The translations under genes and the position numbers were made by a program. A stretch of DNA of 64,000 nt, taken from positions 62,001 through 126,000 of the forward strand of contig JAJDYE010000029.1 in NCBI GenBank assembly GCA_022822905.1, read 5' to 3'. The stretch comes from Acidimicrobiia bacterium (lineage in GTDB: Bacteria; Actinomycetota; Acidimicrobiia; Acidimicrobiales; Bin134). How positions within the stretch are numbered: the stretch's first letter is position 1; every line of letters starts with the position of its first letter. This document shows, piece after piece, positions 51,385 to 61,128 of this stretch. The notes below the pieces were generated by a model that saw only the letters and a list, made by a program, of their open reading frames with translations, did not search any database and had not been told where the DNA came from.

Positions 51385-52764
51385 ATGACCGACGCCATGA
51401 CCGCCACCGGCAACCGACCCGACCGGGTCCCGCTGCGAGCCGGAGCACCGGGATCGGCCCGAGCCTGGCTGGACTCCTACGACGGCCGGGAATGCGTGGT
51501 CTTCGAAGTGGAGGACAACGAGGCCGACCGGGGGGCGCTCAGCCCGGCCGACAGCGAGACGCTGGAGCGAGCCGCCCAAGAGGCCCTTCTGCGCCGTGTG
51601 CCCTTGGTGGGGTTCATCTCCTCATCGGGCGCCGATATCGACTCGGGCATCGCGGCCACCATGGGCTGGGGCCGGGTGGCCAAGTCGGTGGTGGACTGCT
51701 CGGGTCAGGTGCCCACCATTTTCTGCGCCACCGGCCCGGCGGTGTCGGGGCCGGCCCTGCTGCTGGGCCTGGCCGACATCGCCATCGCCACCGAGGACAG
51801 CTACGCCTTCGTCTCCGGCCCCCGTATGGTCACCCAATTCACCGGCGAGGTGATCAGCAACCAGACCCTGGGCGGCGCCGGCCAGCTCTCCCGGCGCAGC
51901 GGAGTGGCCGCCTTCCTGGTGGACGACAAAGACGCCGCCTCCGACTTAGTGGGCGCGCTGTTGAGCCTGCTACCCGCCCACGCCGACGAGCTGCCTCCCC
52001 GGTATCCGGCAGACGACCCGGTCGACCGCCCCACCCCCGAGCTGCGCGACGTCCTGCCCGAATCGCCTCTGGGCAGCTACGACATCCGAGATGTTGTCCG
52101 AGCGGTGGCCGACGACGGCGACCTGCTGGAGTACAAGGCCGACTGGGCCGCCAACCTGGTGTGTGCCTTTGCCACCGTGGCCGGACGCCCGGTGGGGATC
52201 CTGGCCAACCAGCCCCAGACCCTGGCCGGAACGCTCGACATCGCGTGCAGCCAGAAGGGGGCCCGGTTCGTGTCGTTCTGCGACGCCTTCAATCTGCCGT
52301 TGGTCACCTTCGTGGACACCTCGGGCTTCCAGCCGGGCAAGGACCTGGAGTGGCGGGGCATCATCCGCCACGGGGCCCAACTGGCCTTCGCCTACGCCCG
52401 GGCCACCGTGGGCCGAGTCAACGTGACCCTGCGGAAGTCCTACGGCGGGGCCTACATCGTGATGGACTCCCGCCACATGGGAAACGACATCGCCCTGGCC
52501 TGGCCCTCAGCGGAAGTCGCGGTGATGGGCGCCCGGGGAGCAGTGGAGATTGTCCACCGCCGGTCCAGCACCGAGGAGCGGGCCGAGCTGGAGGCCGCCT
52601 ACGAGGAGCGCTACCTGAACCCCTACATCGCGGCCGAGCGGGGCTCGATCGACGCGGTGATCGACCCGGCCGACACCCGGGCCGAGGTGGCCGCGGCATT
52701 GGATCTGCTGGAGTCCAAGCGGGAGGCCCTCCCCCGCCGCCGCCACGACAACACCCCTCTGTGA
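51385..52764 (+). CDS. Acyl-CoA carboxylase carboxyltransferase subunit
   Basis: A 459-residue carboxyltransferase of the PccB/AccD type. The N-terminal half shows RRVPLVGFISSSGADIDSGIAA and CATGPAVSGPALLLGLADIAI. The C-terminal half has LVTFVDTSGFQPGKDLEWRGIIRHGAQLAFAYA, then VTLRKSYGGAYIVMDS and AWPSAEVAVMGARGAVEI, the hallmark oxyanion and CoA blocks. It is shorter than typical PccB at the N-terminus. ATG 51385 is used; a GTG at 51340 could add 15 residues. No biotin carboxylase or biotin carrier gene is nearby, so it must use partners encoded elsewhere. The acyl-CoA substrate is unknown. Confidence 0.87.
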   Translation: MTDAMTATGNRPDRVPLRAGAPGSARAWLDSYDGRECVVFEVEDNEADRGALSPADSETLERAAQEALLRRVPLVGFISSSGADIDSGIAATMGWGRVAKSVVDCSGQVPTIFCATGPAVSGPALLLGLADIAIATEDSYAFVSGPRMVTQFTGEVISNQTLGGAGQLSRRSGVAAFLVDDKDAASDLVGALLSLLPAHADELPPRYPADDPVDRPTPELRDVLPESPLGSYDIRDVVRAVADDGDLLEYKADWAANLVCAFATVAGRPVGILANQPQTLAGTLDIACSQKGARFVSFCDAFNLPLVTFVDTSGFQPGKDLEWRGIIRHGAQLAFAYARATVGRVNVTLRKSYGGAYIVMDSRHMGNDIALAWPSAEVAVMGARGAVEIVHRRSSTEERAELEAAYEERYLNPYIAAERGSIDAVIDPADTRAEVAAALDLLESKREALPRRRHDNTPL

Positions 52765-52850
52765 CCAGGGGCAACACTCTCTCTGGGGCGAATGCGACAA
52801 CCTGAGGTAAGCTGCGGCAGCGCCGGAGGGAGCAGGGAAAGGAGCCGTGC

Positions 52851-54119
52851 GTGCCTGAATCCATAACGATCACCGACAATCGGACCGGTGAGTCAATTGA
52901 GGTTCCGATTGTCGAAGGTGGTGTGGATGCCGCAGCGTGGCGAAAACTGCTCCCCAACGTCTGGTTCTTAGACCCGTCCTTCAGCACCACCGCGGCCACA
53001 ACCAGCGCCATCAGCGAGGTGGACGGCGAGAACGGCATCCTGCGCTATCGGGGCTACCCCATCGAGCAGCTGTCCGAGCACTCCACTTTCCTGGAAGTGG
53101 CCTACCTCCTGCTCCACGGCGAGCTCCCCACCCCTGGCGAATACGACGTGTGGGTACACGAGATCACCCACCACACCTTCATCCACGAGCGCTTCCGCAA
53201 GCGGTTCATGGAGTCGTTCCTCCACGATGCCCACCCCATGGGAATGTTCGTATCCACCATCGCCGCGTTGTCCACGTTCTACCCCGAGGCCAAAGACATC
53301 GAAGACCCCGAGAACCGCATGCACCAGATTGTGCGGCTCATCGCCAAAGTGCCCACCGTGGCCGCCGCGGGCTTCCGGTTCAACACCGGCATGCCCTTCG
53401 TATACCCCGACAACAACCTGGACTTCGCCACCAATTTCCTGTCGATGATGTTCAAGATCGCCGAGCCCACCTACGAGTGCGACCCGGCCTTCGCCCGGGC
53501 GCTCGACCTGCTTCTCATCACCCACGCCGACCACGGCCAGAACTGCTCCACCAGCACCGCCCGGGTGGTGGGAAGCGCCCACACCGACCCCTACTCGGTT
53601 ATCTCCGCGGCGGCCTGCTCGCTGTACGGCCCCCGCCATGGCGGAGCCAATCAGGCGGTCATGGAGATGCTCGACGAGATCGGCAGCTACGAGAACATCG
53701 ACCCGTTCATCAAGGCGGTGAAGGCCGGCGAGACCCGCCTGATGGGTTTCGGCCACCGGGTGTACAAGAACTACGACCCCCGGGCCCGCATCATCAAGCA
53801 AGCCGCCTACGACGTGTTCGAAGTGACCGGCTCCAACCCGCTGCTCGACATCGCCTTGAAGCTCGAAGAGGTAGCCCTGGCCGACGACTATTTCGTGAGC
53901 CGCCGCCTGTATCCCAACGTGGACTTCTACTCCGGGCTCATCTACCAGTCGATGGGTTTCCCCACCGACATGTTCACCGTGCTGTTCGCCATCGCCCGCA
54001 CCGCCGGCTGGCTGGCCCACTGGGTAGAGCTCCTAGAACAAGACAGCCGCATAGCCCGCCCCCGCCAGGTCTACACCGGCTCCACCGAACGCACCTACAC
54101 CCCCATCAACCAGCGCTGA
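52851..54119 (+). CDS. gltA: Citrate synthase
   Basis: A 422-residue type II citrate synthase condensing acetyl-CoA and oxaloacetate. Catalytic segments are LLITHADHGQNCST (His), AAACSLYGPRHGGANQAVMEML (His in GPRHGGAN) and MGFGHRVYKNYDPRA, with the Asp in LYPNVDFYSGLIY. It begins with GTG 52851, with AAGGAG 8 nt upstream. It follows the carboxyltransferase gene by 86 nt on the same strand. Together with aconitase it covers the first two TCA steps. Confidence 0.95.
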   Translation: MPESITITDNRTGESIEVPIVEGGVDAAAWRKLLPNVWFLDPSFSTTAATTSAISEVDGENGILRYRGYPIEQLSEHSTFLEVAYLLLHGELPTPGEYDVWVHEITHHTFIHERFRKRFMESFLHDAHPMGMFVSTIAALSTFYPEAKDIEDPENRMHQIVRLIAKVPTVAAAGFRFNTGMPFVYPDNNLDFATNFLSMMFKIAEPTYECDPAFARALDLLLITHADHGQNCSTSTARVVGSAHTDPYSVISAAACSLYGPRHGGANQAVMEMLDEIGSYENIDPFIKAVKAGETRLMGFGHRVYKNYDPRARIIKQAAYDVFEVTGSNPLLDIALKLEEVALADDYFVSRRLYPNVDFYSGLIYQSMGFPTDMFTVLFAIARTAGWLAHWVELLEQDSRIARPRQVYTGSTERTYTPINQR

Positions 54120-54129
54120 TCCCTGAGCG

Positions 54130-54309
54130 ATGGACGGCAGAATCGCGAATTTTGTCCGGCTCCTGTTCAAGAGGGAGTTGGACGCACCGGTCCCCCAAGA
54201 CGATATCGAGTCGATCTGCGGCATGGTGACTGGCACATCTGCCGACATGGCCCGCGATGGCAAACAGCCCATCGCAGAAGCAACATCTGCTGACGCACTT
54301 GCCATTTAG
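54130..54309 (+). CDS. 59-residue ORF of unknown function
   Basis: ATG 54130 to TAG 54309 encodes GRIANFVRLLFKRELDAP near the N-terminus and ends SADALAI. It lies between citrate synthase and an antitoxin-like regulator, 29 nt before the latter. Composition is protein-like (an amphipathic first helix, then an acidic turn), but I do not recognise the family and there is no clear ribosome-binding site. It may be the remnant or the partner of the toxin-antitoxin locus. Confidence 0.4.
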   Translation: MDGRIANFVRLLFKRELDAPVPQDDIESICGMVTGTSADMARDGKQPIAEATSADALAI

Positions 54310-54324
54310 TAACATATTCGTTAC
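54309..54324 (+). promoter_or_regulatory. Operator-like inverted repeat
   Basis: GTAAC-6 nt-GTTAC forms a perfect 5-bp inverted repeat 14 nt before the ATG of the antitoxin-like regulator at 54339. Such placement is typical of antitoxin autoregulation. It is short and could arise by chance. Confidence 0.35.
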
Positions 54325-54338
54325 CATCAAGCCTTAAC

Positions 54339-54656
54339 ATGCCGCTCACTCGAGAATTCAAGGAGACAGTGCAGGCTCGTGCTAAGCGCGATCCGGATTT
54401 CCGATCAGGCCTGCTGAAGGAAGGCGTCGAATGCATGCTCGCTGGAGATGTCGACACGGGCAAGACCATTTTGCGCGATTACATCAACGCGACCATCGGT
54501 TTCTCTGAGCTTGGCAAACTTACGAAGAAGCAGCCCAAGAGCCTCATGCGCATGTTGAGTTCCCATGGCAATCCTCATGCGCGCAACCTCTTTGAGATCA
54601 TCGGCTGCATCCAACACCACGAGGGAATCCAGCTTGAAGTGAATGCCACCCGATAG
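54339..54656 (+). CDS. HigA-like antitoxin / transcriptional regulator
   Basis: A 105-residue protein of a family commonly annotated as a toxin-antitoxin regulator. The N-terminus is PLTREFKETVQARAKRDPDF, and GDVDTGKTILRDYINATIGF precedes a helix-turn-helix (LGKLTKKQPKSLMRMLSSHGNP) with the conserved ARNLFEIIGCIQHHEGIQLEV end. Members usually sit beside a RelE/HigB-type toxin; no such toxin is seen here, only a 59-residue ORF upstream. Codon use and base content are less GC-biased than in neighbours, fitting acquisition. Confidence 0.75.
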   Translation: MPLTREFKETVQARAKRDPDFRSGLLKEGVECMLAGDVDTGKTILRDYINATIGFSELGKLTKKQPKSLMRMLSSHGNPHARNLFEIIGCIQHHEGIQLEVNATR

Positions 54657-54758
54657 GGCTTGCCCCGCAGAAATCGCCACCGGACAACCACGCCTCAAGG
54701 GGGTACACTGTCTCGACTGGAACTATGACGTGGCGAACTGGCGGCTAAACGAAGCGCG

Positions 54759-55004
54759 ATGATTGCAAAAGTACCCTTGGTTCTGGAGCCTCAGCCTGAA
54801 TGAGGCTACACCGTCACCTCACCATTGCTGCCGGAGCTGATAACCGAGGGCAATACCATGTCTGAGGCCATGGCGAACGTAGAGGACGCGTTTGCGGCCG
54901 TGGTGGAGATCTACCAAGACCGGGGAAGTCCGTTGCCATCAGGCATTTGTGTGGACGGCGAAGACGGTCCGCTATCCGTTGAGGCCATTGTCGCGGTGCA
55001 GTGA
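54759..55004 (+). pseudogene. hicB-like antitoxin gene broken by one nonsense codon
   Basis: From ATG 54759 the frame reads IAKVPLVLEPQPE, then TGA (54801-54803), then GYTVTSPLLPELITEG, then MSEAMANVEDAFAAVVEIYQD and on to TGA 55004. Apart from the stop it is a good HicB/UPF0150 antitoxin, in which a Gly normally sits at this position (PEGGY). A single GGA to TGA change explains it. No hicA toxin gene is recognisable on either side. Reinitiation at the internal ATG 54858 would leave only the C-terminal part. Confidence 0.75.
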
Positions 55005-55082
55005 GATTCCAGAACTGGGACGCCTTTAGATCGGTATGGAGTCTGCCTGCGAAGATGGTGTCACATAAAAATAAAATAGATC

Positions 55083-55103
55083 ATCCATATTGTGGATAAT
55101 CCA
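55083..55103 (+). promoter_or_regulatory. Operator-like repeats before the second DUF4143 gene
   Basis: Three half-sites, ATCCA-5 nt-TGGAT-1 nt-ATCCA, lie in an AT-rich patch ending 14 nt before ATG 55118. The layout recalls the three half-sites upstream of the other DUF4143 gene, although the sequences differ. Confidence 0.4.
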
Positions 55104-55117
55104 TTAGTCTTTTATGC

Positions 55118-56347
55118 ATGACCTACCTGAGGCGTCACCTCGATGACCGGCTTGCCCACTTGCTCAGCGTGCATCCCGCGTGCCTGATCGAGGGTATTCG
55201 GGGGGTTGGCAAGACCAGTACGGCCAGTCGTCTTGCGGCATCGACGCTGCGGCTTGATCATCCGCCCACAGTCGACTTGATTGAGCGCGACCCGGAAGCG
55301 GCCTGCATCTCGCTACCAAAGCCGGTGCTCATCGACGAGTGGCAGCGCGTCCCGACCGTGTGGGACGCAGTGCGGCGCATGATCGACGACGACCGGTCGC
55401 CGGGCCAGTTCATGCTGAGCGGATCGGCCAGAACTTCGGTCAGCGCCGACATTCATGCTGGCGCTGGGCGGATCATGCCCCTGCGTCTGAGACCCATGAC
55501 CCTTTCCGAGCGGCGGGGCCAGGCACCAGTGTTGGCGCTGGGAGAACTGGCGGCACACGGAATCGACTCCCTTCGGGGAGTCCGCTCGCCATTCTCTCCC
55601 GCCGAGCAGGTCGGGCCCACAGTGAACTCAGGACTGCCTGGCCATTTGGAAATGGCCGAGATCGACCACCAGGATGCGCTGCGCTCCTATCTGGATCTCG
55701 CCGTGTCACGCGACTTGGCCGAGATTGCCCCTGGTCAGCGCAATGTCCGCAAGCTGCGTAAGTACCTGCGGGCATACGGGGCCACAGTGGCCACCACCGC
55801 TGAGCACGCCACCATTCACAATGCTGCCGAAATAGCCAAGGCCACCGGCGAGACCTACCACGACTTGCTGGACCGCCTTGGGCTGATCGAGGAGTTGCCC
55901 GGCTGGTCGGACAACCGGTTGAAGCGCCTCACCAAGAGCCCCAAACGGCACCTGGTCGATCCTGCCCTGGCCGCCGCCGACCACTATGAGACCGCGTCGC
56001 AGCTCAATGAGCGCCGGGAGAGGCTTGGCGAGCTCTTTGAGAGCGCGGCCGTGGGCCAGATCACAGCAACCGCCGAGGCGCTGGGCTTGGGATGGCGGTT
56101 CTCCCACTTACGTTCAGCCGGCGGTGAGAATGAAGTCGACCTGATCGCTGATCTGCCCGACGGAGGCGTACTCGCCTTCGAGGTCAAGCTCACCGAGACC
56201 GTTTCCGCTCGCGATGGCCGACACCTCTCCACCCTTCGCAACCAACTGGGCGACGCATTCCGAGCCGGACTGGTTATCCATCCCGGAACCACCGCCCACC
56301 GCCTAGACGAGCGCATCGCCGCTGTCCCCCTCGGCACCCTGGTCTGA
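55118..56347 (+). CDS. AAA-type ATPase with C-terminal DUF4143
   Basis: A 409-residue ATPase/DUF4143 protein, a distant paralog of 15474-16697. Walker A is LIEGIRGVGKTSTASRL, Walker B VLIDEWQRVPTVWDAV, and the sensor FMLSGSARTS. The C-terminal domain has KRLTKSPKRHLVDPALAAA and the nuclease-like block ENEVDLIADLPDGGVLAFEVKLTE (D, E-x-K). The family is often found in accessory regions. It stands alone in a patch with toxin-antitoxin relics, preceded by AT-rich DNA with inverted repeats, which fits horizontal gain. Its biological role is unknown. Confidence 0.85.
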   Translation: MTYLRRHLDDRLAHLLSVHPACLIEGIRGVGKTSTASRLAASTLRLDHPPTVDLIERDPEAACISLPKPVLIDEWQRVPTVWDAVRRMIDDDRSPGQFMLSGSARTSVSADIHAGAGRIMPLRLRPMTLSERRGQAPVLALGELAAHGIDSLRGVRSPFSPAEQVGPTVNSGLPGHLEMAEIDHQDALRSYLDLAVSRDLAEIAPGQRNVRKLRKYLRAYGATVATTAEHATIHNAAEIAKATGETYHDLLDRLGLIEELPGWSDNRLKRLTKSPKRHLVDPALAAADHYETASQLNERRERLGELFESAAVGQITATAEALGLGWRFSHLRSAGGENEVDLIADLPDGGVLAFEVKLTETVSARDGRHLSTLRNQLGDAFRAGLVIHPGTTAHRLDERIAAVPLGTLV

Positions 56348-56379
56348 CCTGGCCAGAAGGACGACTCAGGCAACCAAGC

Positions 56380-57075
56380 TCAGCTCGGTCCTGTCAGGCC
56401 GTCGCGGAGGGAGGTTAGGAGGGCGGCGGTGGTTATGGCGGCGGTTTCTGAGCGTAGGACTGAGGAGCTGATGCGGATGGCGCCTAGTTGGTGACGTTCG
56501 GTATCGGACCAGCCGCCTTCGGGGCCGATTAGGACGGTGGGGTGGTTGAGGGATGGGGGGGTGCCGGTGATGTCGGCGCGGATGGCGCCGGGGTGGGCGG
56601 CCAGGGTGGCGAAGTCGGTGGGCTCGCCGATCTCGGGGAGGCGGACTTGGCGGCTCTGCATGGCGGCTTCTCGGGCTACTCGGCGGAGACGCTCGGTGTG
56701 GCGGGTTGCCCGGTCGGCCTCCCAGCGCACCACGCTGTGCTCGGCGGTGAACGGGACGATGGCGTCCACGCCCAGTTCGGTGAGCTTTTGAACCACTAGC
56801 TCGGGGCGGCCTCCTTTGATGAGGGCGAAGCCGATGGTCAGCCTTGGCTGAGGGGCTTCGACGAACACCACTTCGCCTACGGGCTCAACCTCGCCTTCGG
56901 GGCCTGACCCCAGGCAGCAGATTCGCCACGAACCGGCCCCGTCGGAAGCGGTGAAGGTGTCGCCAGGGCGCAGGCGCAGCGACCGGGTTAGGTGATGGCT
57001 GTCTTCGTCGCGCAGCTCGGGGCGTTCTAGGTCATCTACGAAGACGTGGGGGCCGTCACCGCCGCCGGGCTTCAC
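56380..57075 (-). CDS. rsmE: 16S rRNA (uracil-1498-N3)-methyltransferase
   Basis: A 231-residue SPOUT methyltransferase modifying U1498 of 16S rRNA with S-adenosylmethionine. The N-terminal PUA-like part has [20 protein letters not shown]. The trefoil-knot C-terminal part has [35 protein letters not shown] and [14 protein letters not shown]. It starts at GTG 57075, inside the last codons of dnaJ (20-nt overlap). The dnaJ-rsmE order is common in bacteria and supports both calls. Confidence 0.93.
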   Translation of the reverse strand: MKPGGGDGPHVFVDDLERPELRDEDSHHLTRSLRLRPGDTFTASDGAGSWRICCLGSGPEGEVEPVGEVVFVEAPQPRLTIGFALIKGGRPELVVQKLTELGVDAIVPFTAEHSVVRWEADRATRHTERLRRVAREAAMQSRQVRLPEIGEPTDFATLAAHPGAIRADITGTPPSLNHPTVLIGPEGGWSDTERHQLGAIRISSSVLRSETAAITTAALLTSLRDGLTGPS

Positions 57076-58183
57076 GGCGTCGTTTCCTGGTGGTGGGCGC
57101 CACCTCTTCGCCCCGCAGCTCGGCCAGCTGGTGGAGCAGGTCGATCTCGTCGTCGCTCAAACCGGTGGGCGTCTCCACCATGGCCTGCACCAGCACATCG
57201 CCCCGGCCTCGGCCCTCCAGTCGGGGCACGCCCCGGCCCCGGAAGCGGAACACATCGCCGGACTGGGTGCCAGCGGGAATGTCCAATTCCTCCACACTGT
57301 CCAGCGTCTCGTACTTGATCTTCACCCCGAGGGCGGCCTGGACCATGGTCAGATGCAGCCGGTCCACCAGGTTGTCGCCGTCGCGCTGAAAGCGGGGATG
57401 GGGCTGCACATCGATATGCACGTACAGGTCCCCCGGAGGACCGCCCCGCGGCCCAACTGCTCCCCGGCGGGCCACCCGAAGCGTGGACCCCTGGCCCACC
57501 CCGGCGGGGACGGTCACCGTGTAGTCCCGCTCCCCCACCACCCGGCCGTCGCCCCCGCACTCGCGGCACGGGTCGGCGATCACCTCGCCGCTGCCCGAGC
57601 AGGTGTCGCACACTGTGCGGGTAACCATCTGGCCGAGAATCGACTGGCGCACCCGCTGCACCTGGCCCATGCCGTCGCACATGGGGCAGGTAACCGGCTC
57701 AGTCCCTTCGGCTGCGCCCCGGCCGTCGCACGATTCGCACACCGTGGCAGTGCGCACCGTCACCTCGGCGTCGGCACCCAGCACCGCATCCTCAAACTCG
57801 AGGGTCAGCACCGCCTCCAGGTCGTCGCCCCGCTGGGGACCGGCTCGAGTCCGCCCGCCAGCAGTGCCGAACGGACTGCCCCCAAACGGGTTCGATCCTC
57901 CGAAGAAGGCGTCGAAAATGTCGTTCAGGTTCATGCCCGAGAACGGGTCACCCCCGCCGGCTGCTCCCGGCGCGGTGCCGAAGCGGTCGTAATGGGCCCG
58001 CTTCTGGGGATCGCTCAGCGTCTCGTAGGCCAGGGCGATCTCCTTGAAGCGGGCCTCAGCATCAGCATCGTCGGGATTGGCGTCGGGGTGGTACTGGCGG
58101 GCCAGCTTGCGGAACGCCTTCTTGAGGTCGTCCTCGGTGGCATCCCGGCCCACGCCGAGCAGCTCATAGAAGTCAGCAGCCAT
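57056..58183 (-). CDS. dnaJ: Chaperone protein DnaJ
   Basis: A 375-residue type I DnaJ co-chaperone of DnaK. The J-domain (residues 3-68) has [10 protein letters not shown] with the HPD tripeptide. A Gly/Phe-rich linker ([19 protein letters not shown]) follows, then four CxxCxGxG-type zinc repeats ([32 protein letters not shown]), and the C-terminal substrate domain ([28 protein letters not shown]). It follows hrcA by 3 nt in one operon and overlaps rsmE. Confidence 0.97.
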   Translation of the reverse strand: MAADFYELLGVGRDATEDDLKKAFRKLARQYHPDANPDDADAEARFKEIALAYETLSDPQKRAHYDRFGTAPGAAGGGDPFSGMNLNDIFDAFFGGSNPFGGSPFGTAGGRTRAGPQRGDDLEAVLTLEFEDAVLGADAEVTVRTATVCESCDGRGAAEGTEPVTCPMCDGMGQVQRVRQSILGQMVTRTVCDTCSGSGEVIADPCRECGGDGRVVGERDYTVTVPAGVGQGSTLRVARRGAVGPRGGPPGDLYVHIDVQPHPRFQRDGDNLVDRLHLTMVQAALGVKIKYETLDSVEELDIPAGTQSGDVFRFRGRGVPRLEGRGRGDVLVQAMVETPTGLSDDEIDLLHQLAELRGEEVAPTTRKRRREARRR

Positions 58184-58186
58184 GGG

Positions 58187-59200
58187 CTAGGGGGCCGACA
58201 GCCTGTCGCCCAGGTTCTGGCTCACCACCGCCACCGCGGCCAGCGCCTGGGGATAGTTCATGCGGGTGGGGCCCAGCACCCCGATGGAGCCCACCGGCTG
58301 GCCGGCAACCTCGTAGGGGGCCACAATCAGCGAGCACTCGGCCAACGGCGCCACTCCGGTTTCTGAGCCGATGGCCACCGTGAGACCTCGATCCAGAATG
58401 TCTCTCACCAACGACACAACCACCAACTGCTTCTCCAATATTCCCAGAACCGAGCGAACCGTCTCGGTGGCGTCGAACAACCCGGCCACGCTGGCCGCTC
58501 CGCCAACGTAAAGCTGCTCTTCGGCATCGCTTAGATCAGCTAGCGAATCCAGCACCCGAGTCGCCAGCGGGGTCAAAGCATGGGCCAGCTCACGATCTCG
58601 AAGGGCACTGGCCGGGCTTCCTGCTAGCAGGTCGGTGAGCTGGGTGGATGCCCGAGCCATCTCCACCGAGTCGGCGGGCCGGTCCACCTCAATGGTGCGC
58701 TTGTCCACCGACCCGTTTTCGTACACCACCAGGGCCATCACCAGCCGCTCCGACAGGTCCACCAAGCTCACCGACCGGATGGTGGCGGTGGAGTGCTGGG
58801 GGGCCACCACCAAGGCGGCATAGGCGGTGAGGTCAGCCAAAAGGGCGCTGGTGTCGGCCAGCATCTGCTCGAGTTCGCTATGGGTCGTGTCGAAGAAGGC
58901 CCTCACTTGCTGGCGCTCGGTGCGGCCCAGAGTGCCGGACACGTCGGTGAGAGTGTCCACGAAATGGCGGTAGCCCTTCTCGGTGGGAATGCGCCCCGCG
59001 CTGGTGTGGGGCTGGCTCAGGTATCCGGCCTGCTCCAGGGCCAGCATCTCATTGCGGACCGTGGCCGTAGACACGCCCAAGTCAGCGATCTCGGAGACGT
59101 GGGAGGAACCCACGGGCTGGGTGGTGGAGATGTAGCCCTCTACCACGGCCCGCAACACCGCAGCCTTGCGGGCCGAAAGCGTCTCGCCTTTGGTCCCCAT
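58187..59200 (-). CDS. hrcA: Heat-inducible transcription repressor HrcA
   Basis: A 337-residue repressor of heat-shock genes. The winged helix at residues 9-80 has RKAAVLRAVVEGYISTTQPVGSSHVSE, VSTATVRNEMLALEQAGYL and PHTSAGRIPTEKGYRHFVD, diagnostic for HrcA. The C-terminal domain has the GAF-like dimerisation region ending GSIGVLGPTRMNYPQALAAV. Proteins of this type bind CIRCE elements; I see no CIRCE repeat in the 60 nt upstream of this gene. TAGTAT lies 9 nt before the ATG. Confidence 0.95.
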   Translation of the reverse strand: MGTKGETLSARKAAVLRAVVEGYISTTQPVGSSHVSEIADLGVSTATVRNEMLALEQAGYLSQPHTSAGRIPTEKGYRHFVDTLTDVSGTLGRTERQQVRAFFDTTHSELEQMLADTSALLADLTAYAALVVAPQHSTATIRSVSLVDLSERLVMALVVYENGSVDKRTIEVDRPADSVEMARASTQLTDLLAGSPASALRDRELAHALTPLATRVLDSLADLSDAEEQLYVGGAASVAGLFDATETVRSVLGILEKQLVVVSLVRDILDRGLTVAIGSETGVAPLAECSLIVAPYEVAGQPVGSIGVLGPTRMNYPQALAAVAVVSQNLGDRLSAP

Positions 59201-59260
59201 AAGGCTTGAATACTACTGGTCTGACCCGATCTGCCACCCAGCAGACGCTGGCCGGGGGCC

Positions 59261-61045
59261 TCAGTCGTCGAGTCGGAGGGCGGAGATGAACGCCTCTTGA
59301 GGCACGTCCACTCGGCCGATGGCCTTCATTTTCTTCTTGCCGGCCTTCTGGTTCTCCAGCAGTTTGCGCTTTCGAGTCACGTCGCCGCCGTACAGCTTGG
59401 CGGTGACGTCTTTGCGGAAGGCCTTGACCGTCTCCCGGGCGATGATCTTTCCGCCGATGGCCGCTTGGATGGGCACGTCGAACTGCTGGCGGGGGATCAG
59501 CTCCTTGAGCTTCTCGGTCATGCGTCGACCGTAGGAATAAGCCGAATCCCGGTGGACGATGGAGCTGAAGGCGTCCACCGGCTCGTGTTGGAGCAGAATG
59601 TCCACCTTGGTGAGGTCGGACGCGGCGTAGCCATCGGGCTCGTAGTCCAAGCTGGCGTAGCCTTGGGTGCGGCTCTTGAGCTGGTCGAAGAAGTCCACCA
59701 CCACCTCGGCCAGCGGCAGTCGATAGGCCAGCTCCACCCGCTCGGGCGACAGATACTCCATTTTCTTCATCTCTCCCCGGCGGTCCTGGCACAGCTCCAT
59801 AAGGGTGCCGGTGTAGTCGGCGGGGGCGATGATGGTGGCGGCCAGCATGGGCTCCTGGATGCCCTGCACCTCGGCGGCCGGGGGCATGGCCGAGGGGTTG
59901 TCCACCTCCACCTCTTCGCCACTGGCCAGCTCCACCCGGTAGGCCACTGAGGGAGCGGTGGCGATGAGGCTGAGGCCGAACTCCCGCTCAAGGCGCTCCC
60001 GCACGATCTCCATGTGGAGGAGTCCCAGGAAACCGCACCGGAATCCGAAGCCCAGCGCGCCCGACGACTCCGGTTGGTAGTTGAAGCTGGAGTCACTCAC
60101 CCGCAGCCGCTCCAGGGAGTCGCGGAGGGCGGCGAATTCGTCGCCGTCGATGGGATACAGCCCGCAGAACACCATCGACTTGGGCTCCTGGTAGCCGGCC
60201 AGGGGCTCGGCCGCGCCGTCGCGGGCGGTGGTCACCGTCTCCCCCGATCGGGCCTCGGCCACATTCTTCATACCGGCGATGAGGTAGCCCACCTCTCCCG
60301 GTCCCAGCTCTTCAACTGGTGTCGGCTGGGGGCGCCACACGCCGATCTCGTCAGCCTCCCGGTCGGTGCGGGCCTGCATGAACCGGATCTTGGCCCCCGA
60401 CCGCAGCCGCCCGTTCATCACCCGCACCGAGCTGACCACTCCCCGGTATTGGTCGAAGTGAGAGTCGAAGATGAGCGCCTGGAGCGGGGCGTCGGGGTCG
60501 CCCACCGGCGGCGGGGTGAGAGCCACCACCGCGTCCAGCAGCTCCTTTACGCCCTCGCCGGTTTTGGCGCTGATGTGCAGCACGTCTTCGGCGGCAATGC
60601 CCAGCACCTGCTCGATTTCCTCAGCCCGGCGCTCGGGTTCGGCCGCCGGCAAATCGATCTTGTTCAGTGCGGCCACCACCTCCAGCTCGTTCTCCAGGGC
60701 CTGATAACAGTTGGCCAGCGTTTGAGCCTCGATGCCCTGGGCCGCGTCCACCAACAAGATGACCGACTCGCAGGCGGCCAGGGAGCGGCTCACCTCATAG
60801 CCGAAGTCCACGTGTCCGGGAGTGTCAATGAGGTTTATCACGCAGCCGTCGTGGTCGAGGCGGACGCTCTGGAGCTTGATGGTGATGCCCCGCTCCCGCT
60901 CCAGATCCATGGAGTCGAGATATTGGGCGCGCATATCCCGGGGGTCCACCGCCCCGCAAAGCTCCAGCATGCGGTCGGCAAGGGTCGACTTGCCGTGGTC
61001 GATGTGGGCGATGATCGAGGTATTGCGGATGTGGGAGAGATCCAT
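59261..61045 (-). CDS. lepA: Elongation factor 4 (LepA)
   Basis: A 594-residue translational GTPase acting on the ribosome. G1 is [16 protein letters not shown], the switch region [13 protein letters not shown]3 [16 protein letters not shown], and G4 [11 protein letters not shown]. The C-terminal LepA-specific domain includes [21 protein letters not shown] and [22 protein letters not shown]. It is divergent from rpsT across 83 nt, the usual lepA-rpsT neighbourhood. Confidence 0.97.
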   Translation of the reverse strand: MDLSHIRNTSIIAHIDHGKSTLADRMLELCGAVDPRDMRAQYLDSMDLERERGITIKLQSVRLDHDGCVINLIDTPGHVDFGYEVSRSLAACESVILLVDAAQGIEAQTLANCYQALENELEVVAALNKIDLPAAEPERRAEEIEQVLGIAAEDVLHISAKTGEGVKELLDAVVALTPPPVGDPDAPLQALIFDSHFDQYRGVVSSVRVMNGRLRSGAKIRFMQARTDREADEIGVWRPQPTPVEELGPGEVGYLIAGMKNVAEARSGETVTTARDGAAEPLAGYQEPKSMVFCGLYPIDGDEFAALRDSLERLRVSDSSFNYQPESSGALGFGFRCGFLGLLHMEIVRERLEREFGLSLIATAPSVAYRVELASGEEVEVDNPSAMPPAAEVQGIQEPMLAATIIAPADYTGTLMELCQDRRGEMKKMEYLSPERVELAYRLPLAEVVVDFFDQLKSRTQGYASLDYEPDGYAASDLTKVDILLQHEPVDAFSSIVHRDSAYSYGRRMTEKLKELIPRQQFDVPIQAAIGGKIIARETVKAFRKDVTAKLYGGDVTRKRKLLENQKAGKKKMKAIGRVDVPQEAFISALRLDD

Positions 61046-61128
61046 GGGAACCGAGTAACGCTACCGCCCTTATTCCCTAGGTTCCCATGTGGTTACCAGG
61101 GTTTGGGGGACGGTAGAGTTGTCATTCT

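Noticed and set aside
54801-54803. UGA in hicB as a second selenocysteine codon
   Set aside because: HicB is not a known selenoprotein, the position is normally Gly, and I saw no comparable hairpin; a nonsense mutation is simpler.
59201-59260. CIRCE operator expected upstream of hrcA
   Set aside because: No TTAGCACTC/GAGTGCTAA inverted repeat is present in the gap.
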